Assembly (NCBI RefSeq): GCF_040560245.1 | Contig: NZ_JAKMWP010000005.1 | Length of the DNA stretch: 64,000 bases | Reading direction: 5' to 3' (one strand) | Source of the DNA: Morganella sibonii | GTDB lineage: Bacteria > Pseudomonadota > Gammaproteobacteria > Enterobacterales > Enterobacteriaceae | Part shown: positions 34,127-41,327 of the stretch, piece by piece | Layout of the letters: every line of letters begins with the position of its first letter | Numbering within the stretch: the first letter of the stretch is position 1 | The notes under the pieces: generated by a model | What the model saw: the letters and a program-made list of their open reading frames with translations, nothing else | What the model was told of the DNA's origin: nothing | The model's database searches: none | Program-made: the position numbers and the translations under genes

Positions 34127-34498
34127 ATGATGAAAAAATATCTGCTTTTTCCGGTGATAATGCTGGCCGGATGCGTGGTTGTGAAACCGGAGCCTGCGGG
34201 CCGGGTAACCGGCTATGCCGATCTCCCGGGGTTCCGGTATGAACAGCAGACACTGGTGCTGACTGTCTGTCAGGGCAAAAAGGCGGTGACATCTCCGGTT
34301 GTTGAACAGCGCGCTGAGGTTTCTGTACTGCCCTATTATTTCGATTTTGAACTTCCGCGCTTTATGATTGACGATAAACCCCTGCGTCTGAATGTCCGGC
34401 TGCTGCGGGCTGATCAGCTGACGGTTGAAGCGGAGCAGGAACAAACGTTTCTGCCGGGAGAACCGGTCAGTATTACGCTGAAACCAGCCTCTGATTAA
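34127..34498 (+). CDS. Lipoprotein of the YscW/ExsB pilotin type
   Basis: This 123-residue lipoprotein has a short signal and lipobox (VIMLAGC, Cys near residue 15). The mature part is a beta-sandwich of the YscW/YbaY kind (YEQQTLVLTVCQ, LPYYFDFELPRFMIDDKPLRLNVRLL). YscW and ExsB are pilotins that bring the secretin to the outer membrane. Its place right after sctB, where Pseudomonas has exsB nearby, supports a role for SctC. The start may be at 34127 or 34130 (ATGATG). Confidence 0.7.
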   Translation: MMKKYLLFPVIMLAGCVVVKPEPAGRVTGYADLPGFRYEQQTLVLTVCQGKKAVTSPVVEQRAEVSVLPYYFDFELPRFMIDDKPLRLNVRLLRADQLTVEAEQEQTFLPGEPVSITLKPASD

Positions 34499-34756
34499 GC
34501 TGTCTGTGTCTGCTTTTTTTGTCTGTCTGCCGTGTCTGTTATTTCCATAAACCCTGTCCGGGGTAATCTGCCGGAAAATGGCCTGTTTCAGGCGTTTCAG
34601 GTTGCATATGAATCTGAGAGGAGGGGGATCCCGGCAGAATAAATCGTTGAAACAGAAGACAGAAAAATCCGGGGGACGACAAGGGCTTGAGGAAGATAAA
34701 ATCCTGATGTAATTATGATATTTTTATTCTGCCCTCTTCAGTTAATGTAGACATCT

Positions 34757-34838
34757 GAGAGGGCGGTGACGGATTGTAATGCAGGGATGTTGTCACGGGA
34801 TACACGGAGTGTATCCGGATATAGTCACCGCTTTCTCT
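34757..34838 (+). ncRNA. Strong RNA structure in the leader before ccmA
   Basis: The 457 bases between the pilotin gene and ccmA hold no convincing gene but do hold a marked structure. Bases 34757-34770 can pair with 34824-34837 as a 14-bp stem, including two G-U pairs that only a plus-strand RNA would allow. Inside it is a perfect 8-bp hairpin (GGATACAC / GTGTATCC, 34798-34816). A second GTCAC at 34792-34796 offers an alternative partner for GTGAC at 34766-34770. It lies 118 bases before ccmA. No T-run follows. It could be a regulatory leader, an sRNA or a processed element. Confidence 0.4.
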
Positions 34839-34955
34839 ATTTCCCTGATTACATACTGATACTGGTCTTAATCCGCCCTTTACCGGCGCGGCGGCTGCGT
34901 ACAATATGACAAAAGAATCTTCCGTAATATAAAAATACCGTGATAAAGGTCTGCC

Positions 34956-35831
34956 ATGCTTAATATTATGCTGACATCCCTTTGGTTTCTATGGGGATTG
35001 TTATTGTATGCAGTAATAGCCGGGCATGCATCGTGGCCTGTTTATTTAACGGGTATCGCCGCTGTTATTTGCGCTATTACGATTCTCCCGAAAAGGAAAA
35101 AGAAAAGGAAAAACGTCATGTTCGGTAAGAAAAAACAATCTGATGTCCCGGAAGCGGAGCCGGTTGCGGCACCGTCATCAAAAAACAGAGAAGAAAGAGA
35201 CGAAGAGGACAGAAAAACAGCTGAACTCAACGCTCAGGCAAATGAAATCAGTCAGTTGCTGTCAACCCGCGGTGAAGAGAAACAACGTCCGCTGGCTTCC
35301 CTCGAATCCCGCCAGCCGACCGTGATCAGCAAAGAAACCCGGCTGACCGGTGATCTTGAAATCAGCGGTAACCTGCAAATCTGGGGCAAAATTAAAGGTC
35401 AGATCAAAGCCCGTTCCGGTACTGTCAGCATTATGCAGTCCGGTGTGGTGGAAGGGGATATTATTGCCGAAACACTGCTGATTGATGGTGTGCTGACCGG
35501 CACCTGTACAGCTGAGCAGGCGGAGATTCTTGAGCATGGTGAACTTAACGGTATCTGCCGGGCGGCTGCTTTCTCCATCCGTAAAGGCGGCACTTTTATC
35601 GGTCAGTCAGAACCGTACGTTCCTGCCGGTAAAGCAACCGCTGCGGTACAGGCCCCTCAGTCCCGCCCGGAGAATAATAAACCGGCCGCAGTGACAGAGC
35701 CGAAACCGGCTGAAAAAACCGGTGCGGCAGAGAAAGCTCAGGAATCTGCACCAAAATCATCCCCGTCACAGAATGGCAACGGTAAAAGTAAAGAACCGGA
35801 AAAGGTCCCGTCTGTCTTTAAGCGCGTATAA
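34956..35831 (+). CDS. ccmA: Bactofilin-type cell-shape protein CcmA
   Basis: This 291-residue protein has one or two N-terminal membrane segments (residues 3-42), a basic stretch (PKRKKKRK), a charged linker, a bactofilin beta-helix domain (about 125-215), and a disordered Pro/Ala/Lys-rich tail. The beta-helix reads RLTGDLEISGNLQIWGKIKGQI...GVVEGDIIAETLLIDGVLTG. It resembles Proteus mirabilis CcmA, where loss affects cell curvature and swarming, and where full-length and N-terminally shorter forms occur. An internal ATG at about 35118 (MFGKKKQ) could give the soluble form here too. Confidence 0.88.
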   Translation: MLNIMLTSLWFLWGLLLYAVIAGHASWPVYLTGIAAVICAITILPKRKKKRKNVMFGKKKQSDVPEAEPVAAPSSKNREERDEEDRKTAELNAQANEISQLLSTRGEEKQRPLASLESRQPTVISKETRLTGDLEISGNLQIWGKIKGQIKARSGTVSIMQSGVVEGDIIAETLLIDGVLTGTCTAEQAEILEHGELNGICRAAAFSIRKGGTFIGQSEPYVPAGKATAAVQAPQSRPENNKPAAVTEPKPAEKTGAAEKAQESAPKSSPSQNGNGKSKEPEKVPSVFKRV

Positions 35832-35903
35832 CCGCGCCGCGTTCAGCCAAATCCGTTATACTTCTCCGGTATCGTTTATCCACTGAATACACCGGAGGAG
35901 TAT

Positions 35904-36458
35904 ATGCTGATTATTGACACCCCGCGTCTGCGCCTGCGTCCCTGGACGCCGGAAGATTATGCGCCGTTCCGCGCGCTGAATGCTGATCCGCAGGTTATGC
36001 GTTTTTTTCCTGCATGTCTGAGTGCGGCAGAAAGCGATGCGATGGCCGATGAAATTATCCGCCGTTTTGAGCGGCAGAAATTATTCGGATTATGGGCAGC
36101 GGAAGAAAAAAACAGCGGGGAATTCACCGGTTTTGTTGGTCTCAATATTCCGTCAGCCCCTTTTGATTTCAACCCGTGTACTGAAATCGGCTGGCGTCTG
36201 GCGAAACGCTTTCACGGCAAAGGCTATGCGACAGAAGCGGCAAATGCGGTGCTGCATTATGCCTTTATGCAGCTGAATATGCCGGAGATTGTCGCTTTTA
36301 CCGCGAAAGTGAATCTGCCTTCCGAACGGGTGATGGTGAAAGCAGGAATGCAGTATCAGCGGGATTTTCAGCATCCGTCACTGGAACAGGGTCATCCGTT
36401 ACAGACCCATGTTCTGTATAAAATCACACAGGCGGATTACCGCGCCCGGCAATCCTGA
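35904..36458 (+). CDS. GNAT acetyltransferase (RimJ/RimL-like)
   Basis: This 184-residue protein of the Acetyltransf_3 group starts with IIDTPRLRLRPWTPEDYAPFRALNADPQVMRFFP. It has an acetyl-CoA loop in EIGWRLAKRFHGKGYATEAANAVL. Such enzymes acetylate protein N-termini or small molecules; the substrate is not evident. CCGGAGGAG is just before the start. Its stop abuts the stop of the convergent ygbA. Confidence 0.88.
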   Translation: MLIIDTPRLRLRPWTPEDYAPFRALNADPQVMRFFPACLSAAESDAMADEIIRRFERQKLFGLWAAEEKNSGEFTGFVGLNIPSAPFDFNPCTEIGWRLAKRFHGKGYATEAANAVLHYAFMQLNMPEIVAFTAKVNLPSERVMVKAGMQYQRDFQHPSLEQGHPLQTHVLYKITQADYRARQS

Positions 36459-36806
36459 TTATTCACGCGGCGTACGGCGGCGCGGCGGCAGAGGCGGCAC
36501 CGGTTTTTTATCATCGATAAGATGACGGACAGCCAGAACCGGGTGATGCCACAGCATACGCGGACCGGCCCAGCGCATGATCACTTTCATTTCTTCCCGC
36601 GGCTTTGGCTGATAGCAGTGTACCGGACACTGCTTACAGGCGGGTTTGTCTTCACCGTAACGGCATTTTTCCAGCCGTTTCACCGCATAAGCCAGCAGAT
36701 GACGGTAATGTTCCGGGGCATCTGCCGGTGCCGGATGGCGGCGTTCATACAGTTCCACCATACGGGTAACGGTGTTGATTTCCCGCAATATACGTTTACC
36801 GGCCAT
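36459..36806 (-). CDS. ygbA: YgbA-family protein (nitric-oxide-responsive family)
   Basis: This 115-residue protein has a conserved CRYGEDKPACKQCPVHCYQP segment near residue 48, with four or more cysteines, suggesting a metal or Fe-S site. It belongs to the YgbA_NO family, linked to nitrosative stress in enterobacteria. I could not find a convincing NsrR box in the short AT-rich region shared with the divergent dinI. Downstream it faces the GNAT gene. Confidence 0.8.
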   Translation of the reverse strand: MAGKRILREINTVTRMVELYERRHPAPADAPEHYRHLLAYAVKRLEKCRYGEDKPACKQCPVHCYQPKPREEMKVIMRWAGPRMLWHHPVLAVRHLIDDKKPVPPLPPRRRTPRE

Positions 36807-36891
36807 CGGAAACTCCTCTTTCGTGCAGTAAAACCCATAAATTTAAATAGTGTGCTTAAAATTTGCTTTCTTTTTATTTAAAAATAAAATA

Positions 36892-36907
36892 CTGTATATC
36901 TATACAG
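36892..36907. promoter_or_regulatory. LexA box upstream of dinI
   Basis: CTGTATATCTATACAG is a near-ideal SOS box (CTG-N10-CAG with the TATATATA-like core). It lies 18 bases before the dinI start, so dinI should be repressed by LexA and induced by DNA damage. Confidence 0.92.
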
Positions 36908-36925
36908 TTTACGGAGAGCAACATC

Positions 36926-37177
36926 ATGCGTATTGAAATTCTGTTAGATAAACGAAATGCAGTGCCTGCGCATCTTATTCAGTCCCTTGAAGTTCAGTTA
37001 AAACGCCGGATTCTGCCGTTATATCCGGACATGCAGTTCCGTATTGCGCAAAGCAGCCAGACCACCATTAATATTTCGGGCGTAAAATCCCCCGACGATA
37101 AACAGTCACTGATGGATACCATTCAGACCATCTGGGAAGATGACAGCTGGATGGACGATGATAACGCATCATCATGA
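36926..37177 (+). CDS. dinI: DNA-damage-inducible protein DinI
   Basis: This 83-residue protein modulates RecA filaments in the SOS response. It starts MRIEILLDKRNAVPAHLIQSLEVQL and ends in an acidic helix (WEDDSWMDDD), both typical of DinI. The start at 36926 has ACGGAGAG upstream; a longer frame opening at 36863 covers the promoter and is not used. The LexA box supports SOS control. Confidence 0.95.
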   Translation: MRIEILLDKRNAVPAHLIQSLEVQLKRRILPLYPDMQFRIAQSSQTTINISGVKSPDDKQSLMDTIQTIWEDDSWMDDDNASS

Positions 37178-37198
37178 TTTTTTTCCTGTTACAGGAAA

Positions 37199-37244
37199 CG
37201 CTATCTCCCTGTTTTTGTGCCTTCAGGGGAGATAGCGGTTTTTT
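37199..37244 (+). terminator. Terminator after dinI
   Basis: CGCTATCTCCC / GGGGAGATAGCG (37199-37209, 37226-37237) with a 16-base loop is followed by GTTTTTT. It lies between dinI and the convergent yecH remnant. Confidence 0.9.
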
Positions 37245-37252
37245 CACATCAC

Positions 37253-37493
37253 TCAGTGATTGCAGATCTTCTCAGCAGATGTGCTGAACCCTTCTTCACT
37301 GCCGATAAATTTCCCGCGTGCCGCCAGAAAACTGACCAGTGCTTTCGCATCCATATTCTCTGCCGAGCAGGTATAGAAACGGGTATCTTCGCCGAACGTG
37401 GCGTGAATATCCGCGATAAGGGATTCAGTGGTGTAGTTTTTCCCGCTTTCAATAATCATGTTCATGACCATGGACAGAGGCTTTCTGAGACAT
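37253..37493 (-). pseudogene. yecH: yecH (DUF2492), frameshifted by an apparent 8-bp deletion
   Basis: From ESGKNYTTESL to the end the frame matches YecH, a small predicted metal-binding protein (TCSAENM, LAARGKFIGSEEGFS). On the minus strand, the true start ATG at 37493 (with CCGGAGT upstream) reads MSQKASVHGHE, the conserved HGHE motif. That frame then stops; the rest continues in another frame. Inserting eight bases restores the E. coli-like HGHEV-NMIIESG and a normal length of about 82 residues. A deletion between ATGAA direct repeats explains it. A downstream ATG could make a product lacking HGHE. Confidence 0.7.
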
Positions 37494-37596
37494 AATAACT
37501 CCGGTCGGATATTAAAGATGTAATTATTATGCATCTTTTAAGGTGCAACAGAATTGCGTCAGGTCAGATTATGGTGAGAAAGGGAAGGTGACATAA

Positions 37597-37623
37597 GATA
37601 ACGCCCCGGGAAAGGGCGTTATC
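37597..37623 (-). terminator. Hairpin after ydcH
   Basis: The 10-bp stem GATAACGCCC / GGGCGTTATC (37597-37606, 37614-37623) lies just downstream of the ydcH stop on the minus strand. There is no long T-run, so it may act in both directions or be processed. Confidence 0.6.
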
Positions 37624-37636
37624 TGACTGGGAGAAG

Positions 37637-37849
37637 TTACAGACACTCCGCTAAAATACGCTGCATCTCATCTTTAACGTGTAGTTTTTCTTTTTTCAGC
37701 CGGACGACATTGTCGTTATAGCCTGCGCCGTTCGGGCCTTCAAGCTCGGCAATCTCATTATTTAACTGATGATGCTTCAGATGCAGTGCGGCAAAACGAG
37801 GATTTGAATCTTTAAGCTGTGCTATAAGGGCTTGCTGATCAAGTGGCAT
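37637..37849 (-). CDS. ydcH: YdcH-type DUF465 protein
   Basis: This 70-residue coiled-coil protein has the DUF465 pattern (LKDSNPRFAALHLKHHQLNNEIAELEG, then VVRLKKEKLHVKDEMQRIL). It is common in enterobacteria and its function is unknown. AGGAGG is just before the start. Confidence 0.9.
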   Translation of the reverse strand: MPLDQQALIAQLKDSNPRFAALHLKHHQLNNEIAELEGPNGAGYNDNVVRLKKEKLHVKDEMQRILAECL

Positions 37850-38173
37850 AGAACCTCCTGTTTGACGGGGAATGTTGCCTTTTCAGTATAACAAACACAA
37901 CACGGAATGCATGGATCGCGTCGTTATATCCGTGATCAGAATGGCATAAATACGTTGTAATTGATTTATGGGGTCAATAATATTTGACGGAACTATTGGT
38001 TTAACATACTGGTTTCAGTTATTTAAGTGAGATTATATGCCGGATAATGAGAATATTCTGTGTTTTAATCTGTGACTGAACTAAATATTATTATAATGTT
38101 CTTAATAGTCAGCATGAAGATTATGAGGTAACTTCATAATTAAATGTACTTACAAAAATAAGGTAACTATTTG
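37850..38173. other. AT-rich intergenic region before ecotin
   Basis: I see no gene in these 324 bases. TTGACG at 37984-37989 with CATACT at 38005-38010 is a weak promoter candidate for ecotin, which would have a long leader. A ribosome-binding AAGG precedes the ecotin start. Confidence 0.35.
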
Positions 38174-38782
38174 ATGAAAAAATTGATTCTTCCTGTTATG
38201 GCCATGTTTGCTGCCGCAGGCGCTTATGCTGAAGAAGCAAAAATTGTTGCTGCAACACCACTGACTGCGGTAAAAGCAGCAGAGCTTGTCAAAACAGAGC
38301 CCGCTGCTGAGGTAAAAGCAACAGAGCTTGTTAAAGCAGAGCCGCTGAAGATGATAAAAAGTGACAATGGTATGAATGAGCTGAAACATTTCCCGCAGGC
38401 TGCTTCAGGTCAGGTTCGTCATGTGATTGCTGTTGAGCCGAAAGCGGATGAAAGCCAGTATAAAATCGAACTGGTGGTCGGTAAAAACCAGATGACGGAC
38501 TGCAACCGTCAGTGGTTTGGCGGTACACTGACACAAAAAACCGTTGAGGGTTTCGGTTATGACTATTATGAAACCGGCGAATTAACCGGGCCGATGTCCA
38601 CCATGATGGGCTGCCTGAATAATGAAAAACATGAAGCATTTATTAGTGCGAATCTGGGCGATGAAGCGTTTGTCCGCTACAACAGCCGTCTGCCGGTTGT
38701 GGTGTATGCCCCGAAAGATGTGGATGTGAAATACCGTATCTGGAGCACGGATAACCAGCTGCTGGATGCACCGGCAAAATAA
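38174..38782 (+). CDS. eco: Ecotin, periplasmic serine-protease inhibitor, with extended N-terminus
   Basis: This is a 202-residue precursor with a signal peptide ending near GAYA (residue 19). The ecotin domain begins around residue 65 and contains the reactive loop GPMSTMMGC (P1 methionine expected) and the end RYNSRLPVVVYAP..VDVKYRIW. Ecotin dimers inhibit trypsin-fold proteases such as neutrophil elastase. E. coli ecotin is about 40 residues shorter. The extra part holds two KA-ELVK-EP units (34-43 and 48-57), encoded by a 42-bp tandem repeat starting at 38270 and 38312. The ATG at 38174 is preferred to an adjacent TTG. Confidence 0.93.
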   Translation: MKKLILPVMAMFAAAGAYAEEAKIVAATPLTAVKAAELVKTEPAAEVKATELVKAEPLKMIKSDNGMNELKHFPQAASGQVRHVIAVEPKADESQYKIELVVGKNQMTDCNRQWFGGTLTQKTVEGFGYDYYETGELTGPMSTMMGCLNNEKHEAFISANLGDEAFVRYNSRLPVVVYAPKDVDVKYRIWSTDNQLLDAPAK

Positions 38783-38802
38783 TCCGTTAATTTCTGACAT
38801 AT

Positions 38803-38828
38803 AAAACACGGCATCCGCCGTGTTTTTT
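38803..38828 (+). terminator. Terminator after ecotin
   Basis: AAAACACGGC / GCCGTGTTTT with loop ATCC and a T-run. It ends the ecotin transcript. Confidence 0.9.
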
Positions 38829-38914
38829 TATTCTGTTCTGTCATCATTTCGTCGTACACTTAAACCCATACTGTTTACAGGCGTAACTGTCATTTATTAC
38901 TGAGGCTATTGATT

Positions 38915-39316
38915 ATGGAATTTCAGCCATCCCGCCAGATAGCAACCGTTCTGCAATGGGTTCTGAATATTGCGCTGCTGATTTTAGGTGTGCTGCTGAT
39001 TGTGTTTATGGGAAAAGAAACACTGACACTGATTAATCTGCTCTTTTCCGGACAGGAGAAAACGACCTATCTGTTATTAGACAGTATCGTGACCTATTTC
39101 CTGTATTTTGAATTTATTGCCTTAATTGTGAAGTATTTTTCGTCGGGCTATCATTTCCCGCTGCGCTATTTTATCTACATCGGTATTACGGCGATGGTGC
39201 GGTTAATTATTGTTGACCACTCTGACGCTAACGCGACATTCCTGCATACCTTGTCAATACTGGCGCTGACGGTGGCGTTATATCTGGCAAATACCGATAA
39301 ACTCAAACGCAGCTGA
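38915..39316 (+). CDS. psiE: Phosphate-starvation-inducible protein PsiE
   Basis: This 133-residue inner-membrane protein has four spans and the PsiE pattern (FEFIALIVKYFSSGYHFPLRYFIYIGITAMVRLIIVDH). Its role is unknown; in E. coli it belongs to the phosphate-starvation response. The ATG at 38915 has GAGG nine bases upstream and is preferred over a TTG at 38909. A GC-rich hairpin (GCCCCGC / GCGGGGC, 39325-39344) follows and may end both this gene and the convergent stress-protein gene. Confidence 0.9.
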   Translation: MEFQPSRQIATVLQWVLNIALLILGVLLIVFMGKETLTLINLLFSGQEKTTYLLLDSIVTYFLYFEFIALIVKYFSSGYHFPLRYFIYIGITAMVRLIIVDHSDANATFLHTLSILALTVALYLANTDKLKRS

Positions 39317-39365
39317 AATAATATGCCCCGCAGTATTGCGGGGCAGAACCGGCAGATAAACGGGA

Positions 39366-39803
39366 TTAACGGATAACCATCACTGAGGTTTTGGCGTGGC
39401 GGACAATCGTTGCTGCGGTGGAACCGAGCAGAAATGTTGCCGCCCCCGGGCGGTGAGAGCCCATCAGGATCAGATCGGCGTTAATCTCTTTGGCATAAGA
39501 AAGAATTTCATTTTTGGCTGATCCGATAGCCGCGTGCAGGGTGTACTGACTTTCCGGCACGGCAATCCCTTTAATAATCTCTTTCAGTGCGGCAAGCGCC
39601 AGCTCAATACGCTCTCCGGACTCCCGCATACTGACCGGCATTGAGGCGTATTCCACACCGAAGAACATTTCCACGTTAGGGATAACGGTGAAGAAATGGA
39701 TTTTCGGATTATCAATTTTTGCCAGCGCTTCCACATGGGGCAGCATTTTGTCTGTCAGGTCATCTTCCAGAATATCAATCGGAACCAGAATTGTGTTGTA
39801 CAT
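39366..39803 (-). CDS. Universal stress protein (UspF-like)
   Basis: This 145-residue single-Usp-domain protein starts MYNTILVPIDI. The nucleotide-binding motif reads GSHRPGAATFLLGSTAATIVRHAKTSVMVIR (G-2X-G-9X-G-S/T). It closely resembles UspF of the ATP-binding group, which has roles in stress survival and adhesion. It is monocistronic with GGAGG before the start. Confidence 0.88.
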   Translation of the reverse strand: MYNTILVPIDILEDDLTDKMLPHVEALAKIDNPKIHFFTVIPNVEMFFGVEYASMPVSMRESGERIELALAALKEIIKGIAVPESQYTLHAAIGSAKNEILSYAKEINADLILMGSHRPGAATFLLGSTAATIVRHAKTSVMVIR

Positions 39804-40250
39804 ACAGCCTCCTGTTAACTGAAATCAGTATCAGTATGGCAAAAAATGACAGGACGTGCTGTGATCATGACGGCAGCTTATTTAATTTGTGAAATGAAAA
39901 TAACTATCGTTTATTTTTATTATCAGCGCTCATGAAAATAACAAAATAAATTAAAGGGAATAATGATGGTTTAATCCGGACAGGGAAATGAAATAAGTCG
40001 TTTTAAAAGCGATAAGAATAATGATTCTCAGTTATAAAAATCAAATGAAATCATAAAATTGGAGACGTGAAAAAATTATTGTGGCATACTGCAGACGCTG
40101 AATTATTATTCTGAGATAACCTTATTAATTGTAATTTTTTATTTCCTGTTCATAAAGAACGGCATTTATCCGTTCGCTGAACTATAATGATCACGATTCA
40201 CTGCAATGATTTGCTTTGTATTGACCACAATATTAATGTGGAATTAAATT
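39804..40250. other. AT-rich intergenic region with a weak Fur-like site
   Basis: No gene is evident in 447 bases. GAATAATGATTCTCA (40016-40030) fits a 7-1-7 Fur pattern at 11 of 14 positions. It is about 220 bases before the CDF transporter. The region is AT-rich, so this match is weak. Confidence 0.3.
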
Positions 40251-41198
40251 ATGTCTAATATACCTGCACAGGCGGATGAAACCGTCAAAAACTGCGCGGA
40301 TATCAGCCGTGAGATAAAATTTGCGGCCGCGAAAAAAAGTACCTGGGTCAGCGTCTGGGTGAATAGCCTGCTGTCTGCGTGGCAGATAGCGGCCGGTATT
40401 TTTTCGCATTCACAGGGTCTGATTGCTGACGGGGTTCATACCTTATCTGACCTTATCGCTGACTTTGTGGTACTGATTGCCAACCGCGGCAGCCGTAAAG
40501 CGCCGGATGAAGAACATCCTTACGGCCATTTCCGTTATGAAAATGTGGCATCGCTGGTTCTGGGGGTACTGCTGCTGGTCGTCAGCGGAGGCATGCTGTG
40601 GACGGCCGGTTCACGGATTATGTCGCCGGAAACCATCCCCGAAGTGCACTCACTGGCGCTGTATGTGGCGCTGCTGGCGCTGCTGGCAAAAGAGGGGCTG
40701 TTCCGTTATATGCTGCATGTGGCGCGCAAAGTGAAATCCAATATGCTGGAAGCCAATGCCTGGCACGCCCGATCGGATGCTGCGTCATCGCTGGTGGTGG
40801 CTGTCGGGATCACCGGCAGCCTGATGGGTTATAAAATACTGGACCCGATCGCGGCACTGGTCGTCGGGTTATTTATTCTGCGCATGGGGGTGAAATTTAC
40901 CCTTCAGTCACTTCAGGATTTGATGGATCGCGGTGCGGATGAAGAAACCGTCGCCAAAATCACACAGTTGGTGATGGACACCCCGGGGGTGGAGGGGGTT
41001 CATGATCTGAAAACCCGTAAGTCCGGCGATTATCTGCTGGTGGATGTTCATCTTGAAATCGATGAAAACCTGACAGTTAAAGAAGGGCATGACATTGCCA
41101 TTGCGGCTGAAATGAATATCCGCCGTGACCCGCAGGTGCTGAGTGTGATGACGCATATTGACCCCGCACAGTCCGTCCGTGCCGGGCTGACAACCTGA
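40251..41198 (+). CDS. Cation diffusion facilitator (CDF) metal exporter
   Basis: This 315-residue CDF-family protein has a soluble N-terminal tail, six spans and a cytoplasmic domain. Metal-site motifs are DGVHTLSDLIADFVVL (span 2) and HARSDAASSLVVAVG (span 5). The C-terminal domain ends VMTHIDP. It belongs to the same broad family as FieF and MamB but is clearly different from E. coli FieF; the metal (Fe, Zn or Mn) is uncertain. The gene is monocistronic. Confidence 0.88.
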   Translation: MSNIPAQADETVKNCADISREIKFAAAKKSTWVSVWVNSLLSAWQIAAGIFSHSQGLIADGVHTLSDLIADFVVLIANRGSRKAPDEEHPYGHFRYENVASLVLGVLLLVVSGGMLWTAGSRIMSPETIPEVHSLALYVALLALLAKEGLFRYMLHVARKVKSNMLEANAWHARSDAASSLVVAVGITGSLMGYKILDPIAALVVGLFILRMGVKFTLQSLQDLMDRGADEETVAKITQLVMDTPGVEGVHDLKTRKSGDYLLVDVHLEIDENLTVKEGHDIAIAAEMNIRRDPQVLSVMTHIDPAQSVRAGLTT

Positions 41199-41220
41199 TT
41201 ATTATCTTCTGACAGAATCA

Positions 41221-41246
41221 CCGTTGCGGGTATGAATCCGCAACGG
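41221..41246 (+). terminator. Hairpin after the CDF gene
   Basis: Perfect 9-bp stem CCGTTGCGG / CCGCAACGG (41221-41229, 41238-41246) followed by TTAT. It is a likely terminator though the T-run is weak. Confidence 0.65.
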
Positions 41247-41327
41247 TTATCTGTTATTAGTTGCACCTGTACCCGGTTTAATTAGAATGGCGGACATAAT
41301 GACATTAATGATCAGAACGCTGCGGGT

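Noticed and set aside
13236..34498. T3SS effector genes within the cluster
   Set aside because: All ORFs in the cluster are accounted for by apparatus, chaperone or regulator roles; none looks like a known effector.
34713..34904. 63-codon minus-strand ORF in the ccmA leader
   Set aside because: No ribosome-binding site or recognisable features; it coincides with the RNA hairpin region.
36807..36925. NsrR site for ygbA
   Set aside because: The region has AT-rich half-sites, but none fits the NsrR dyad well enough to claim.
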